Origin: CAYWGR01 sp964458015
Lineage (GTDB): Bacteria; Planctomycetota; Planctomycetia; Pirellulales; Thermoguttaceae
DNA length: 60,475 bases
Direction: 5' to 3'
Assembly (NCBI GenBank): GCA_964458015.1
Contig: CAYWGR010000006.1
Location: 1-60,475 of the forward strand
The notes under the pieces were generated by a model. The model ran no database searches. It had not been told where the DNA came from and saw only the letters and a list, made by a program, of their open reading frames with translations. Position 1 is the stretch's first letter. Every line of letters begins with the position of its first letter. Both the position numbers and the translations under genes were made by a program. Below, piece after piece: positions 27,417 to 35,521 of this stretch.

Positions 27417-27986
27417 GTGGGTAGCTACAATACAAGTGAGTTCCGGAAGGGGTTGAAGGTTCAGTTAGACGGCGATCCGTATATCATGACGGAGTGCAAT
27501 TTCGTGAAGCCCGGCAAGGGCCAAGCGCTTTACAAATGCAAACTCCGCAATCTGATCCGCGGTACGATGCTCGACCGCACCTACAAGAGCGGCGACTCGA
27601 TCGAAGCCGCCGAAATCGAAGAAATCGAAGCCCAGTATCTCTATCGCCAGGGCGAGAATTTCGTCTTCATGGACAACGAGTCCTACGAACAATACGAACT
27701 GACGGCCGCCCAGGTGGACGACGCCTGGAAGTATCTCAAGGAAAGCATGATTTGCAGCATTATTCTGCACAACGGCCAGCCGATCAGCATGACCCCGCCG
27801 AACCATGTCGTGCTGCGCGTCGAATACTGCGAGCCCGGCGCGAAGGGCAACACGGCCACGAACGTCACCAAGCCTTGCAAGGTTGACACGGGCGCCGAAT
27901 TCCCCTGCCCCGCGTTCGTCAACATCGGCGATCTCATCAAAATCGACACCCGCACCGGCGAGTATCTCGAACGGGTGAAGGAATAG
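27417..27986 (+). CDS. efp: Elongation factor P
   Basis: Rescues ribosomes stalled at polyproline stretches. The 189-residue protein has the KOW-like N-domain ('FRKGLKVQLDGDPYIMTECNFV'), an OB domain ('YLYRQGENFVFMDNESYEQYEL') and a second OB domain. The modified residue is Lys34 in the loop 'KPGKGQALY', exactly the E. coli position and the context used for beta-lysylation. Start is GTG at 27417. It stands between epmB and epmA, so the modification set is complete. Confidence 0.97.
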   Translation: MGSYNTSEFRKGLKVQLDGDPYIMTECNFVKPGKGQALYKCKLRNLIRGTMLDRTYKSGDSIEAAEIEEIEAQYLYRQGENFVFMDNESYEQYELTAAQVDDAWKYLKESMICSIILHNGQPISMTPPNHVVLRVEYCEPGAKGNTATNVTKPCKVDTGAEFPCPAFVNIGDLIKIDTRTGEYLERVKE

Positions 27987-28055
27987 TCGTCGGTTGCTCG
28001 TTGTCAGTCGTCAGAGAACTGATAACTGAAAACTATAACGAAAAACCGGCGACTT

Positions 28056-29084
28056 ATGAATCCGCTTACGGCAACCTCTGATTTTCGCCCCACCGCCGAT
28101 TGGTCGAACCTGCGGTTGCGGGCTGAAATGTTGCAGAGACTGCGCGCATTTTTCGACGCGCGCGGTTTTCTCGAAGTGCAAACGCCGATCCTCTCGGCCG
28201 ACACGGTCGTCGATCGGCATTTGGATCCATTCTTTGTGGAGGTCGGGAATCAGGAGGCAAAGGAGAATGTTCAAGGTTCAATGTCCAATGTTCCATTCTC
28301 CACACGTCGCTGGCTGCAAACCTCGCCCGAGTTCGCCATGAAGCGACTGCTGGCCGTCGGCGCGGGACCGATTTACGAAGTTGCCCGCGTCTTTCGCCTG
28401 GATGAACTGGGGCCCCTGCATAATCCCGAATTTACGCTGGTTGAATGGTATCAGCCGGGCGACGACTTGAACGCCGGCATGAAAACCACGAGCGACCTGT
28501 GCGAAACGCTTTTGAATCGCGGCCCGGCCGAAAAAATCAGCTATGCCGAAGCGTTCGAGCATTACGTCGGCGTCGACCCACACACCGCCGATGGGAAACA
28601 GTTGGCCGACAAAACAAAACAACTCGGCATCGAAGCGCCGGCGAGCATGTCTTTGGACGACCGCGACGGCTGGCTCGACCTGCTTTTGGTCGAACGCATC
28701 CAACCGCACTTGGGCGAATTGCGGCCCGCCTTGCTGTACGATTATCCCGCCAGCCAAGCGGCGCTGGCCCAGATTCGACGGGATGCAAACAGTCCGCCCG
28801 TGGCCGAGCGTTTCGAGCTATATTTTCATGGCATTGAATTGGCCAACGGCTACCACGAATTGCTCGATCCCACCGAGCTTCGGGCAAGAAACGCTCGAGT
28901 AAACGCCCAAAGGGCCGGCGACGGCAAACCGACGCTGCCCGAGGAAAGTCGGCTGCTGACGGCGATGGACTCCGGCCTTCCGCCGTCGGTCGGCGTGGCC
29001 TTGGGTTTCGACCGGCTCGTGATGCTGGCCGTCGGCGCCAAAAGTATTGCCGAGGTAATGGCATTCCCCTTCGATCGCGCTTAA
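28056..29084 (+). CDS. epmA: EF-P lysine aminoacylase EpmA (GenX/PoxA)
   Basis: A truncated lysyl-tRNA-synthetase paralogue that attaches beta-lysine to Lys34 of EF-P. The 342 residues hold class II motifs: 'FFDARGFLEVQTPIL', motif 2 'TSPEFAMKRLLAVGAGPIYEVARVFR', 'HNPEFTLVEWY', and motif 3 'GVALGFDRLVMLAVG'. No anticodon-binding domain, as expected. Between 'FFVEVGN' and 'RRWLQTSPE' there is an extra stretch of about 16 residues whose DNA contains a perfect inverted repeat GGAGAATG (28262-28269) and CATTCTCC (28294-28301). Confidence 0.95.
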   Translation: MNPLTATSDFRPTADWSNLRLRAEMLQRLRAFFDARGFLEVQTPILSADTVVDRHLDPFFVEVGNQEAKENVQGSMSNVPFSTRRWLQTSPEFAMKRLLAVGAGPIYEVARVFRLDELGPLHNPEFTLVEWYQPGDDLNAGMKTTSDLCETLLNRGPAEKISYAEAFEHYVGVDPHTADGKQLADKTKQLGIEAPASMSLDDRDGWLDLLLVERIQPHLGELRPALLYDYPASQAALAQIRRDANSPPVAERFELYFHGIELANGYHELLDPTELRARNARVNAQRAGDGKPTLPEESRLLTAMDSGLPPSVGVALGFDRLVMLAVGAKSIAEVMAFPFDRA

Positions 29085-29097
29085 AATAGGTGTTACT

Positions 29098-29313
29098 ATG
29101 GCAAACACGTTTGATCCTTACCGCGAAGCATTGGTGATCGAAACAAAAACCGTCTGGCCTGCCGACTTGAATCGTGCGCCCGACGAAAAATCGGAACGCG
29201 AGAAAATCGCCGCAAGGCTACATGCCGACCCCGCCAAGGCGACGGAATTGGAATACATCCACCTCCACGCAGGCTTTATCCGCAAGATCACCGTCACCGC
29301 TACCGATCTGTAG
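29098..29313 (+). CDS. Small conserved hypothetical protein
   Basis: A 71-residue acidic and basic mixed protein starting 13 bases after epmA. No family recognised. The sequence 'YREALVIETKTVWPADLN' to 'ELEYIHLHAGFIRKITV' has a regular amphipathic pattern and a start with a spacing suitable for cotranscription with epmA, so it is probably a real gene. Function unknown. Confidence 0.6.
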   Translation: MANTFDPYREALVIETKTVWPADLNRAPDEKSEREKIAARLHADPAKATELEYIHLHAGFIRKITVTATDL

Positions 29314-29374
29314 CGGGTTGCCTTGCCGCCTAAAATGGCTAAAATAATAGGTGGCGGATTTTGAGGAGTACGAT

Positions 29375-29608
29375 ATGGTTTATCACGGTTGCGTGCGTAA
29401 TGGCATGGTAATGCTGGATCCCGGGGTGCAACTTGCCGAAGGCACTCCCGTGATCGTCCAGACGTCCGACGTAGCTAGCGCTGCGCCGGCGGATGACGCC
29501 GTGTACCGACTTGGTGAATTAGCCGCTCCAACAGGTATTGCAGATCTTGCCGCAAACATCGACCATTACCTTTACGACCATCCCAAGGTAACCGATGCTC
29601 AATCGTAA
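29375..29608 (+). CDS. Antitoxin of a PIN toxin pair (AF2212/DUF104-like)
   Basis: A 77-residue protein starting 'MVYHGCVRNGMVMLDPGVQLAEGTPVIV', the beta-rich 'GxVxNGxIxL...LPEGxxVxV' pattern of small antitoxins. GAGGAG six bases before the ATG supports this start over the frame opening at 29351. Its stop lies 14 bases inside the following PIN gene, the arrangement of vap-type toxin-antitoxin operons. It would neutralise the toxin and probably repress the operon. Confidence 0.8.
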   Translation: MVYHGCVRNGMVMLDPGVQLAEGTPVIVQTSDVASAAPADDAVYRLGELAAPTGIADLAANIDHYLYDHPKVTDAQS

Positions 29609-30020
29609 CGCTGTATTTGTCGATACTAGTGGTTGGATTGCCGTTCTCAACGCCGATGACGCTTATCACGCACAAGCTTGCGCCCGCCTTCTCGAGCTTG
29701 GAACACAACGACGCCCCTTGGTAACGACAGATTGGGTTCTTGCGGAAACCGGCAACGGATTGGCTAGGACCAATGTGCGATCTCAATTTTTCAAGGCAGT
29801 ACAAAGAATTCTGATATCGCCAAACTGTAGCCTCGTTTGGGTCGATAATCCATTATTCGAGCGATCGCTTGCATTGTACAACCAAGTAGAAGACAAATCC
29901 TGGGGATTCGTTGATTGTGCTAGTATCATTGTGATGCAAGACGGCGGCATCGTGGATGCACTCACATCCGATCGTCACTTTGCGCAGGCTGGTTTTCGCT
30001 GTCTGCTTCCGTCCGTATAG
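29595..30020 (+). CDS. PIN-domain toxin (VapC-like ribonuclease)
   Basis: A 141-residue PIN nuclease. The acidic residues are present: 'AVFVDTSGWIAVLN' (Asp), 'TDWVLAETGNGLAR' (Glu), 'SWGFVDCASIIVMQ' (Asp) and 'ALTSDRHFAQAGF' (Asp). VapC toxins cleave tRNA or rRNA. Overlap with the upstream antitoxin gene indicates coupled translation. The pair sits between epmA and aroB. Confidence 0.88.
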   Translation: MLNRNAVFVDTSGWIAVLNADDAYHAQACARLLELGTQRRPLVTTDWVLAETGNGLARTNVRSQFFKAVQRILISPNCSLVWVDNPLFERSLALYNQVEDKSWGFVDCASIIVMQDGGIVDALTSDRHFAQAGFRCLLPSV

Positions 30021-30053
30021 TTCGTGCTCATTCTTTGCAGCATCTACACACCT

Positions 30054-31217
30054 ATGACCGCTAATTCCCAAACCGTCCGCGTACATCTTTCCGAACGAAG
30101 CTATGATATTCAGATCGGCGCCGGCAACCTGGACGAGACAGGCCGGTTTCTGGCCGAGAGAGCCAAGGCCACGCACGTTGTTTTGATTACCGACGACAAC
30201 GTGCAAAAGCCGCACGCGATGCGCGTGGCCGAAAGCTTGGGCGAACAGGATATCGAGACCGACGTGATCGCGGTCGAGCCCGGCGAAGAAAGCAAGTCGC
30301 TCGACGTGGCTGCCGCCTTGTGGCAAGGGCTGCTCGATCTCGGAGCCGACCGCAAAACCGTTGTCGCGGCCGTTGGCGGCGGCGTGGTTGGCGATCTGGC
30401 TGGTTTCATCGCAGCCACCTATGCTCGCGGGCTACGTTTCCTTCAGGTGCCTACGTCGCTTTTGGCCCAAGTGGATAGCTCTGTTGGCGGCAAGGTCGGC
30501 ATCGATTTGCCCAGCGCTAAAAACATGGTCGGCGCGTTTCTTCAACCGTTGGGCGTGATGATCGACACCGACGCCCTGGCCACGCTGCCGGACCGCGAGT
30601 TCCGCAACGGCATGGCCGAAGTGATTAAATACGGCGTGATTCTCGATGCGGATTTTTTCGATTATCTTGAAGCGAACGCCGCCGCAATTTTGGAGAACAA
30701 ACCCGATGTGCTTCGATATACGATCGCCCGCTGCTGCCAACTGAAAGCCGAGATCGTCGAGCGGGACGAACGCGAAGAAACCGGACTCCGGGCCGTGTTG
30801 AACTTCGGTCACACGTTTGGGCACGCTTTCGAGATGCTTTCCTGGCGTTCCGAAGAAGCGGAGAGTGCGGATTCGCAGGCAGCGAAATCTTTCACGAACC
30901 ACGCCGAATCCCCGATCTCCGCACTGTTACATGGCGAGGCCGTTGCGATTGGCATGATCTGCTCAGCCCGCTTGGCCGAGCGTCTTGGCCGTATTGATGC
31001 GTCATTAACCAGTCGTTTGTCCAAGCTCCTGCAAACCTTCGGCCTGCCGCTCGAAGTGCCGGCGCTCGATCGCGGCGATATTCTCAACGTGATGATGAAT
31101 GATAAAAAAGTGCAGCACGGAAAGCTTCATTTCGTGCTGCCGAGCCGCATGGGGCACGTAGAGCTAGTAGGCGATATCGGTTCGGCCGATATCGAAGCCG
31201 CCTTGGAAAACGAATAA
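30054..31217 (+). CDS. aroB: 3-dehydroquinate synthase
   Basis: Second shikimate step: DAHP to 3-dehydroquinate, NAD- and metal-dependent. About 387 residues with 'PGEESKSLDVAAALWQGLLDLG', NAD site 'VVAAVGGGVVGDLAGFIAATYARG', 'VPTSLLAQVDSSVGGKVGID', 'GMAEVIKYGVI', and metal His in 'NFGHTFGHAFE' and 'LLHGEAVAIGM'. Between the last two the protein has about 26 extra residues ('MLSWRSEEAESADSQAAKSF...'), whose DNA contains inverted repeats AGTGCGGA (30864-30871) and TCCGCACT (30918-30925). The ATG at 30054 begins the family N-terminus. Confidence 0.94.
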   Translation: MTANSQTVRVHLSERSYDIQIGAGNLDETGRFLAERAKATHVVLITDDNVQKPHAMRVAESLGEQDIETDVIAVEPGEESKSLDVAAALWQGLLDLGADRKTVVAAVGGGVVGDLAGFIAATYARGLRFLQVPTSLLAQVDSSVGGKVGIDLPSAKNMVGAFLQPLGVMIDTDALATLPDREFRNGMAEVIKYGVILDADFFDYLEANAAAILENKPDVLRYTIARCCQLKAEIVERDEREETGLRAVLNFGHTFGHAFEMLSWRSEEAESADSQAAKSFTNHAESPISALLHGEAVAIGMICSARLAERLGRIDASLTSRLSKLLQTFGLPLEVPALDRGDILNVMMNDKKVQHGKLHFVLPSRMGHVELVGDIGSADIEAALENE

Positions 31218-31235
31218 AGCGTATCCCAATACTGC

Positions 31236-31267
31236 CCCCTCTCCCGAAAGGAGAGGGGACTTGTTTT
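31236..31267 (+). terminator. Terminator after aroB
   Basis: A 9-bp hairpin CCCCTCTCC (31236-31244) with GGAGAGGGG (31250-31258) around CGAAA, followed by ACTTGTTTTT. An outer inverted repeat TATCCCAA (31222-31229) and TTGGGATA (31275-31282) surrounds it, so it may be a repeat element used as a terminator. Confidence 0.65.
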
Positions 31268-31287
31268 TCGTGTTTTGGGATAGGCCC

Positions 31288-33267
31288 TTAATGTGCCAGC
31301 TTATGCCGCTGCATCTGCTGGAACTGTTGGAAACTGGGGTTGGGCGCCATTGATTGGCTTCCACGCTTGGCGGGCCGGGCAGCATTGGGCTGTAGGGCTC
31401 CGTTGAATGCGGGTGGTAGTTTTTCATCGGCAGACACTTCAAGCTCGGCGGCCGCAGGTTCTCCCGCCGCCGACAACTGCGGCAATCCCACGGTCAGGTT
31501 CCGGTCGAACTCGATGGTAAAACCGTATTCTACAAGCCGGGCTTTGTCGGCGGTGGCCGAAGCGGGAACCGTTAAATCCCATCGCAGTATGTTTTTCGGT
31601 TTCTCGGTCCGCACATACAACGGATCGGTCGAAAGCGGATCTTTCATCTCGCCCAGCTTGATGCGAACTTCCGTCGGCCGGTCGCTGTAGGGCGCACGGT
31701 CGAACAGACGCACGGTGGCTGCTTCCTGCTTGAAGTTCTCGATCACCAGCCGATACTTGAAGCTTAACTCGCGGTTGCCGCCTTGCACCACTTCGGTGCG
31801 GTCGACCAACTCGCGCCGGGCACGCAACTGCGGATCAGCTCCGAACCCGACGACGAACGTCTGACCCCGGGCGACCGTGGGAATTTCGCCTCGTCCGACA
31901 AAACGCCCGTCCAAATAGGCCGTGATGGGGCCGGCCAGCAGATCATCATCGCCGGTGTTCTTCAGTTCGGCCTCGCGATAGACGAAACTGCTCAGCACAG
32001 GCGTGGCGACATGATAGAATGTGCCGGCGAAATCGGTTCGCATGATCCGGACCATCTGCTGATCCTGGCGACTTGCCAGACTGACCGGATGGGCGATCTG
32101 GTAGCAAAGGCTCGGTCCTTCGGCATCGGCCGTGCTGACGACCGATGCGAGCATGTCTTTGCCGACGGCCAATTCAAGCGTTTGAAAATCACCGGCCGCG
32201 GCGTTCAGTTGCCAGCCCGAGCCCAACGATTCCTCGAAGCTGAAGACGTTGCGGTTTTGTTTCGCGGCTTCGGCTTTTTGGCCTTGGATGTTGCGAGCGC
32301 GTTCGTTCAATTCGGCAACGTCCCATTTATTGCTGTCGGAAGCATTCGTCCGGGTCAAAGCGATGGGCAATGGCGCCAAACCGGGGCCGGCCGCGCTCAG
32401 GGCGGGCGAAGCTGTCGAAAGAGTGAGTTTGACGCCCGTCCAATCCTCGCCGGTCATTTGGGTAATCACGGCGTTGCACTCCACGGCGATTTTTTTGCGA
32501 TCCTTGCCCGCTCGAATCGTGTAGCTGGGCGACCAGGAGCACGCGCCAACTAGATAGCTCAATCGGAAGGATGCTTTTTCGTCGGTGGGCTTATCGACAA
32601 ACACCAATGCCTCGCGCACGGCTTTCCTCGCGCCGGCAGTCAGTTCGGCTCGCTCGCGCTGACGCAGCGCCATTTGCTTGTTGGTATCTTTCACTGCTTT
32701 TTCCAACTCGCCGATTTTTTTGGCCAAATCCTCGCGGCGCGTAAACGAAAGCTGGGTCAGTTTTTCCAACGCGGTTGCATTCAAGACGCCGCGCGACAAG
32801 TCGGATTTCATCGTGGGCAGCACGAAATTGTCCATCCCGTCGAGGTAACTGTTTTGTCGGCCAATTACCTGACGCTGCCGCTCTAACGCCTGCAACTGTT
32901 CACTCAGCTTTTCGATGGCTTCGTCCAGTTTGCGAACTTCTTCGCGAGGTTCTTCGCCGACGGCTCGGCAACGGAACCGCACGGCGCGGATTTCGATGCC
33001 TTCGTTGCCTTCGGCAAACAGGCTTTGGGGCAAAATCTGCTCGGGCAAAGGACTGACGACTAACTCGATGCCGCCTTTGGCGCCTTCCAGCGGAATGACG
33101 CGAGTAACCATCGCTTGGCCGTGGTAAAAAGTGACTTCCTGCACCTGTCCTGCCACGGTTGGCGGTTCCGGCTTTTTAGCGACGGCCGGCTCGGCAGACC
33201 AAGCATGTTGGACCATCCCCCCCACGAGAAAAAGGCTGACAACAAACAATCGGGCGCTGCGGGTCAT
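31288..33267 (-). CDS. DUF4139 domain exported protein (mucoidy-inhibitor-like)
   Basis: About 659 residues. Signal peptide 'MTRSARLFVVSLFLVGGMVQHAWSAEP'. The middle holds a coiled-coil stretch ('EVRKLDEAIEKLSEQLQALERQRQVIGRQ', then 'REDLAKKIGELEKAVKDTNKQM') followed by the beta-rich DUF4139 domain ('FRLSYLVGACSWSPSYTIRA', 'VITQMTGEDWTGVKLTLSTASP'). The C-terminal part continues with Ig-like strands. The family is of unknown biochemical function; related proteins are called mucoidy inhibitor MuiA. The ATG at 33267 follows GGGAG. It is divergent from murA. Confidence 0.82.
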   Translation of the reverse strand: MTRSARLFVVSLFLVGGMVQHAWSAEPAVAKKPEPPTVAGQVQEVTFYHGQAMVTRVIPLEGAKGGIELVVSPLPEQILPQSLFAEGNEGIEIRAVRFRCRAVGEEPREEVRKLDEAIEKLSEQLQALERQRQVIGRQNSYLDGMDNFVLPTMKSDLSRGVLNATALEKLTQLSFTRREDLAKKIGELEKAVKDTNKQMALRQRERAELTAGARKAVREALVFVDKPTDEKASFRLSYLVGACSWSPSYTIRAGKDRKKIAVECNAVITQMTGEDWTGVKLTLSTASPALSAAGPGLAPLPIALTRTNASDSNKWDVAELNERARNIQGQKAEAAKQNRNVFSFEESLGSGWQLNAAAGDFQTLELAVGKDMLASVVSTADAEGPSLCYQIAHPVSLASRQDQQMVRIMRTDFAGTFYHVATPVLSSFVYREAELKNTGDDDLLAGPITAYLDGRFVGRGEIPTVARGQTFVVGFGADPQLRARRELVDRTEVVQGGNRELSFKYRLVIENFKQEAATVRLFDRAPYSDRPTEVRIKLGEMKDPLSTDPLYVRTEKPKNILRWDLTVPASATADKARLVEYGFTIEFDRNLTVGLPQLSAAGEPAAAELEVSADEKLPPAFNGALQPNAARPAKRGSQSMAPNPSFQQFQQMQRHKLAH

Positions 33268-33523
33268 GGCAAAATCTCCCATTTCAAATGGTTTTGGCGA
33301 AAAACGACCGTTTTTTCTGGATGGATTGCTAAGGTCAACGAGAGTCCGTCTTGTTAGACGCACGGATCATGAAAAAAGTTTCCCAAGAATAAACTGTTCC
33401 CGAAAAGTTGCTCTTACTCTAGTTCAACCTGGGCAAATTGAGAAGTAGGCTGTGTTGCCTAGAATTGCTTCCTGCTACAAAAAGAGATAAGATGGCCGAA
33501 AACAACACGTGCAGTTATTCTTC

Positions 33524-34858
33524 ATGTCTTATTTCGAGATTATTGGCGGGGTATCGCTTCAGGGCGAGGTGCGATGCAGCGGTGCGAAAAACGCCGCGCT
33601 GCCGATCATGGCCGGCGCGCTGCTTGCTTCAGAACCAGTGCGGCTTGAGAATGTGCCCCGTTTGACCGATGTGCGAACCCAAGCCCGCGTGCTGCGCGAA
33701 TTGGGGATGCGCGTTGAGCAAACCGACGGCCGCATGTTTTTGGAAACGGTTGATCCACGGCCTGTTCGCGTTCCCGAACGTTCGGCCCAGCGGATGCGAG
33801 CGAGTTTTTGCACGTTAGGGCCGCTTTTGGCTCGGCGGCGAAAAGCCATCGTGCCTTTGCCCGGCGGATGTGCCATTGGGAATCGGCCGGTTGATCTGCA
33901 TCTGAAGGGGCTTGCAGCCCTGGGGGCTGAATTGCAGTTGCAACATGGCTGTGTTGTGGCTTCCGCTCGGCGCTTGATCGGCGCCGACATTGATCTTTGC
34001 GGGCCGAATGGTTCAACCGCAACAGGCACCGCCAACGTGATGAGCGCCGCGGTGATGGCCCGAGGCGTGACGATCCTGCGTGGTGCGGCTCTTGAGCCCG
34101 AGATCGTTGATCTTGGCCGTTTCCTGATCGCTTTGGGGGCAAAGATCGAGGGACTCGGCACTCCGACTCTTCGCATCGAAGGCCTCGATCAACTCGGGGG
34201 CGCTCAGCATCGGCTCATTCCCGACCGCATCGAAGCGGCCACGTTGCTGTTGGCCGTTGCCATTACGGGCGGATCGGCCGTGGTAAAGGATATCGTGCCC
34301 GATCATTTAGAGACAGTGTTGCAGTTGCTCCGTGCGGCGGGCGCAGAAATCGGCGTGCAAAATAATTGCATATCGATTCAGACGCCTAAACGGCTGTGCG
34401 CGGTTGATATTGTCGCTCGGCCCTATCCGGGCGTTCCCACCGATTTGCAGGCACAATGGACGGCGATTATGGCCATTGCCGAGGGGACGACTCGGGTGCA
34501 AGATTGCGTATTCGGCAACCGTTTTCTGCATGTGGCCGAATTGAATCGCTTGGGAGCGAGCATACTGTGTGATGGTAACACAGCTTTCGTCAAGGGCGTG
34601 TCGTCGCTTCAGGGGGCAACCGTCACGGCCGGCGACCTACGAGCGAGTGCGGCCTTGGTTCTCGCAGGCTTGGCCGCTGAAGGCCGCACGATCGTCAACC
34701 GCATTCGCCATCTCGATCGCGGCTATGAGCTGCTCGACCGCAAATTGCAGCGGCTTGGAGCGAAAATCGAGCGTCGGACGTTTCAGCCGTTAAACAACTC
34801 AACGCCCAACGCAGTCGCGGCCTTGTTCAACGAGTCATCGAGACTTGCCAGTGGATGA
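33524..34858 (+). CDS. murA: UDP-N-acetylglucosamine 1-carboxyvinyltransferase
   Basis: First committed step of peptidoglycan synthesis, transferring enolpyruvate from PEP to UDP-GlcNAc. The enolpyruvate-transferase fold is complete: Lys22 in 'SGAKNAALPIMAGALLASE', catalytic Cys116 in 'LPGGCAIGNRPVDLHLKGL' (the fosfomycin target), 'NVMSAAVMARGVTILRGAALEPEIVDLGRFL', 'RIEAATLLLAVA', 'PYPGVPTDLQAQWTAIMAIAEG' and 'DLRASAALVLAGLAAEG'. The normal end is near 'LGAKIERR'; the last 24 residues run into the antisense 3' end of the PIN toxin gene, so the original stop has been lost or moved. Start ATG 33524 matches the family N-terminus. Confidence 0.95.
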   Translation: MSYFEIIGGVSLQGEVRCSGAKNAALPIMAGALLASEPVRLENVPRLTDVRTQARVLRELGMRVEQTDGRMFLETVDPRPVRVPERSAQRMRASFCTLGPLLARRRKAIVPLPGGCAIGNRPVDLHLKGLAALGAELQLQHGCVVASARRLIGADIDLCGPNGSTATGTANVMSAAVMARGVTILRGAALEPEIVDLGRFLIALGAKIEGLGTPTLRIEGLDQLGGAQHRLIPDRIEAATLLLAVAITGGSAVVKDIVPDHLETVLQLLRAAGAEIGVQNNCISIQTPKRLCAVDIVARPYPGVPTDLQAQWTAIMAIAEGTTRVQDCVFGNRFLHVAELNRLGASILCDGNTAFVKGVSSLQGATVTAGDLRASAALVLAGLAAEGRTIVNRIRHLDRGYELLDRKLQRLGAKIERRTFQPLNNSTPNAVAALFNESSRLASG

Positions 34859-35199
34859 CCGGTGCGGAGAGCCAACTCCAGATAAGCGGCATCATAAGCC
34901 GTTTGTCGATGACGGCGTGCCAGAGGCAAGATATCGTCCAGGGTGATTTTCGCCGTGGAATGATCAATGTGAATCGGAAAGGATTTCAAAACGTCTAGGA
35001 ACTGGGTGATTTGTTCGTTCGTTGCTCGGCCTCGACGTTCGCAGGTTGCCAATACATTGGCTACTTCCAGGGACCAGTGAATTGGTGCAATTGCTTTATA
35101 AAAGGCAAGGCTTTCCATAATAGCATCGGTTCGCGGACAGGCCTTATCGCGAAAACACCAAGCCATCGTAACAGAACAATCCAGAACAAAACTGTTCAT
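34783..35199 (-). CDS. PIN-domain toxin (VapC-like)
   Basis: A 138-residue PIN ribonuclease. Acidic site: 'SFVLDCSVTMAWCF' (Asp), 'WSLEVANVLATCERRG' (Glu), 'AYDAAYLELALR' (Asp), 'LASLDDSLNKAA' (Asp). The ATG overlaps the stop of the antitoxin gene as ATGA. Its 3' end overlaps the 3' end of murA by 76 bases, tail to tail. Confidence 0.9.
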   Translation of the reverse strand: MNSFVLDCSVTMAWCFRDKACPRTDAIMESLAFYKAIAPIHWSLEVANVLATCERRGRATNEQITQFLDVLKSFPIHIDHSTAKITLDDILPLARRHRQTAYDAAYLELALRTGHPLASLDDSLNKAATALGVELFNG

Positions 35200-35435
35200 C
35201 GACGACCTTCCTCGATCAGTTCGCGAACAGAAAGGCCGTCAAGTTTCATGCCTTTTCTTAGTTCTTTCATGGCTTCAAATGCTGCATGTATGTCTTTGTG
35301 GGGCAATGTTTCGGCCGGCACCAGCATGGCCACGGGCACGCCATGACGAGTGATCGTAATCTCCTCGCCCTGGGCGACGCGGTCCAAAAGAGCAGGCAGA
35401 TGCGTTTTGGCTTCGTAAGCACCGACGGTATGCAT
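35196..35435 (-). CDS. Phd/YefM-type antitoxin
   Basis: A 79-residue antitoxin of the prevent-host-death family: 'VGAYEAKTHLPALLDRVAQGEEITITRHGVPVAMLVP' is the DNA-binding N-terminal fold, followed by a helical toxin-neutralising tail ('HAAFEAMKELRKGMKLDGLSVRELI'). GGAGG lies just upstream of the ATG. A double palindromic operator covers its promoter, fitting autorepression by the antitoxin and toxin complex. Confidence 0.92.
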   Translation of the reverse strand: MHTVGAYEAKTHLPALLDRVAQGEEITITRHGVPVAMLVPAETLPHKDIHAAFEAMKELRKGMKLDGLSVRELIEEGRR

Positions 35436-35447
35436 GAGAAACCTCCG

Positions 35448-35495
35448 TTTAGACTAGTCTAAGACTAGTCTAAATCAAATAATCGCATTCGTCAA
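35448..35495 (-). promoter_or_regulatory. Promoter and double palindromic operator of the toxin-antitoxin operon
   Basis: On the minus strand TTGACG (35495-35490), a 17-base spacer and TAGACT (35472-35467). The stretch 35448-35474 is a 27-base perfect palindrome made of two copies of AGACTAGTCT (35451-35460 and 35462-35471) whose centres are 11 bp apart, about one helical turn, and the second overlaps the -10 box. This is what a cooperatively binding antitoxin operator should look like. Confidence 0.85.
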
Positions 35496-35521
35496 TTGAT
35501 AATAGCTACCATGGGGGGTGG

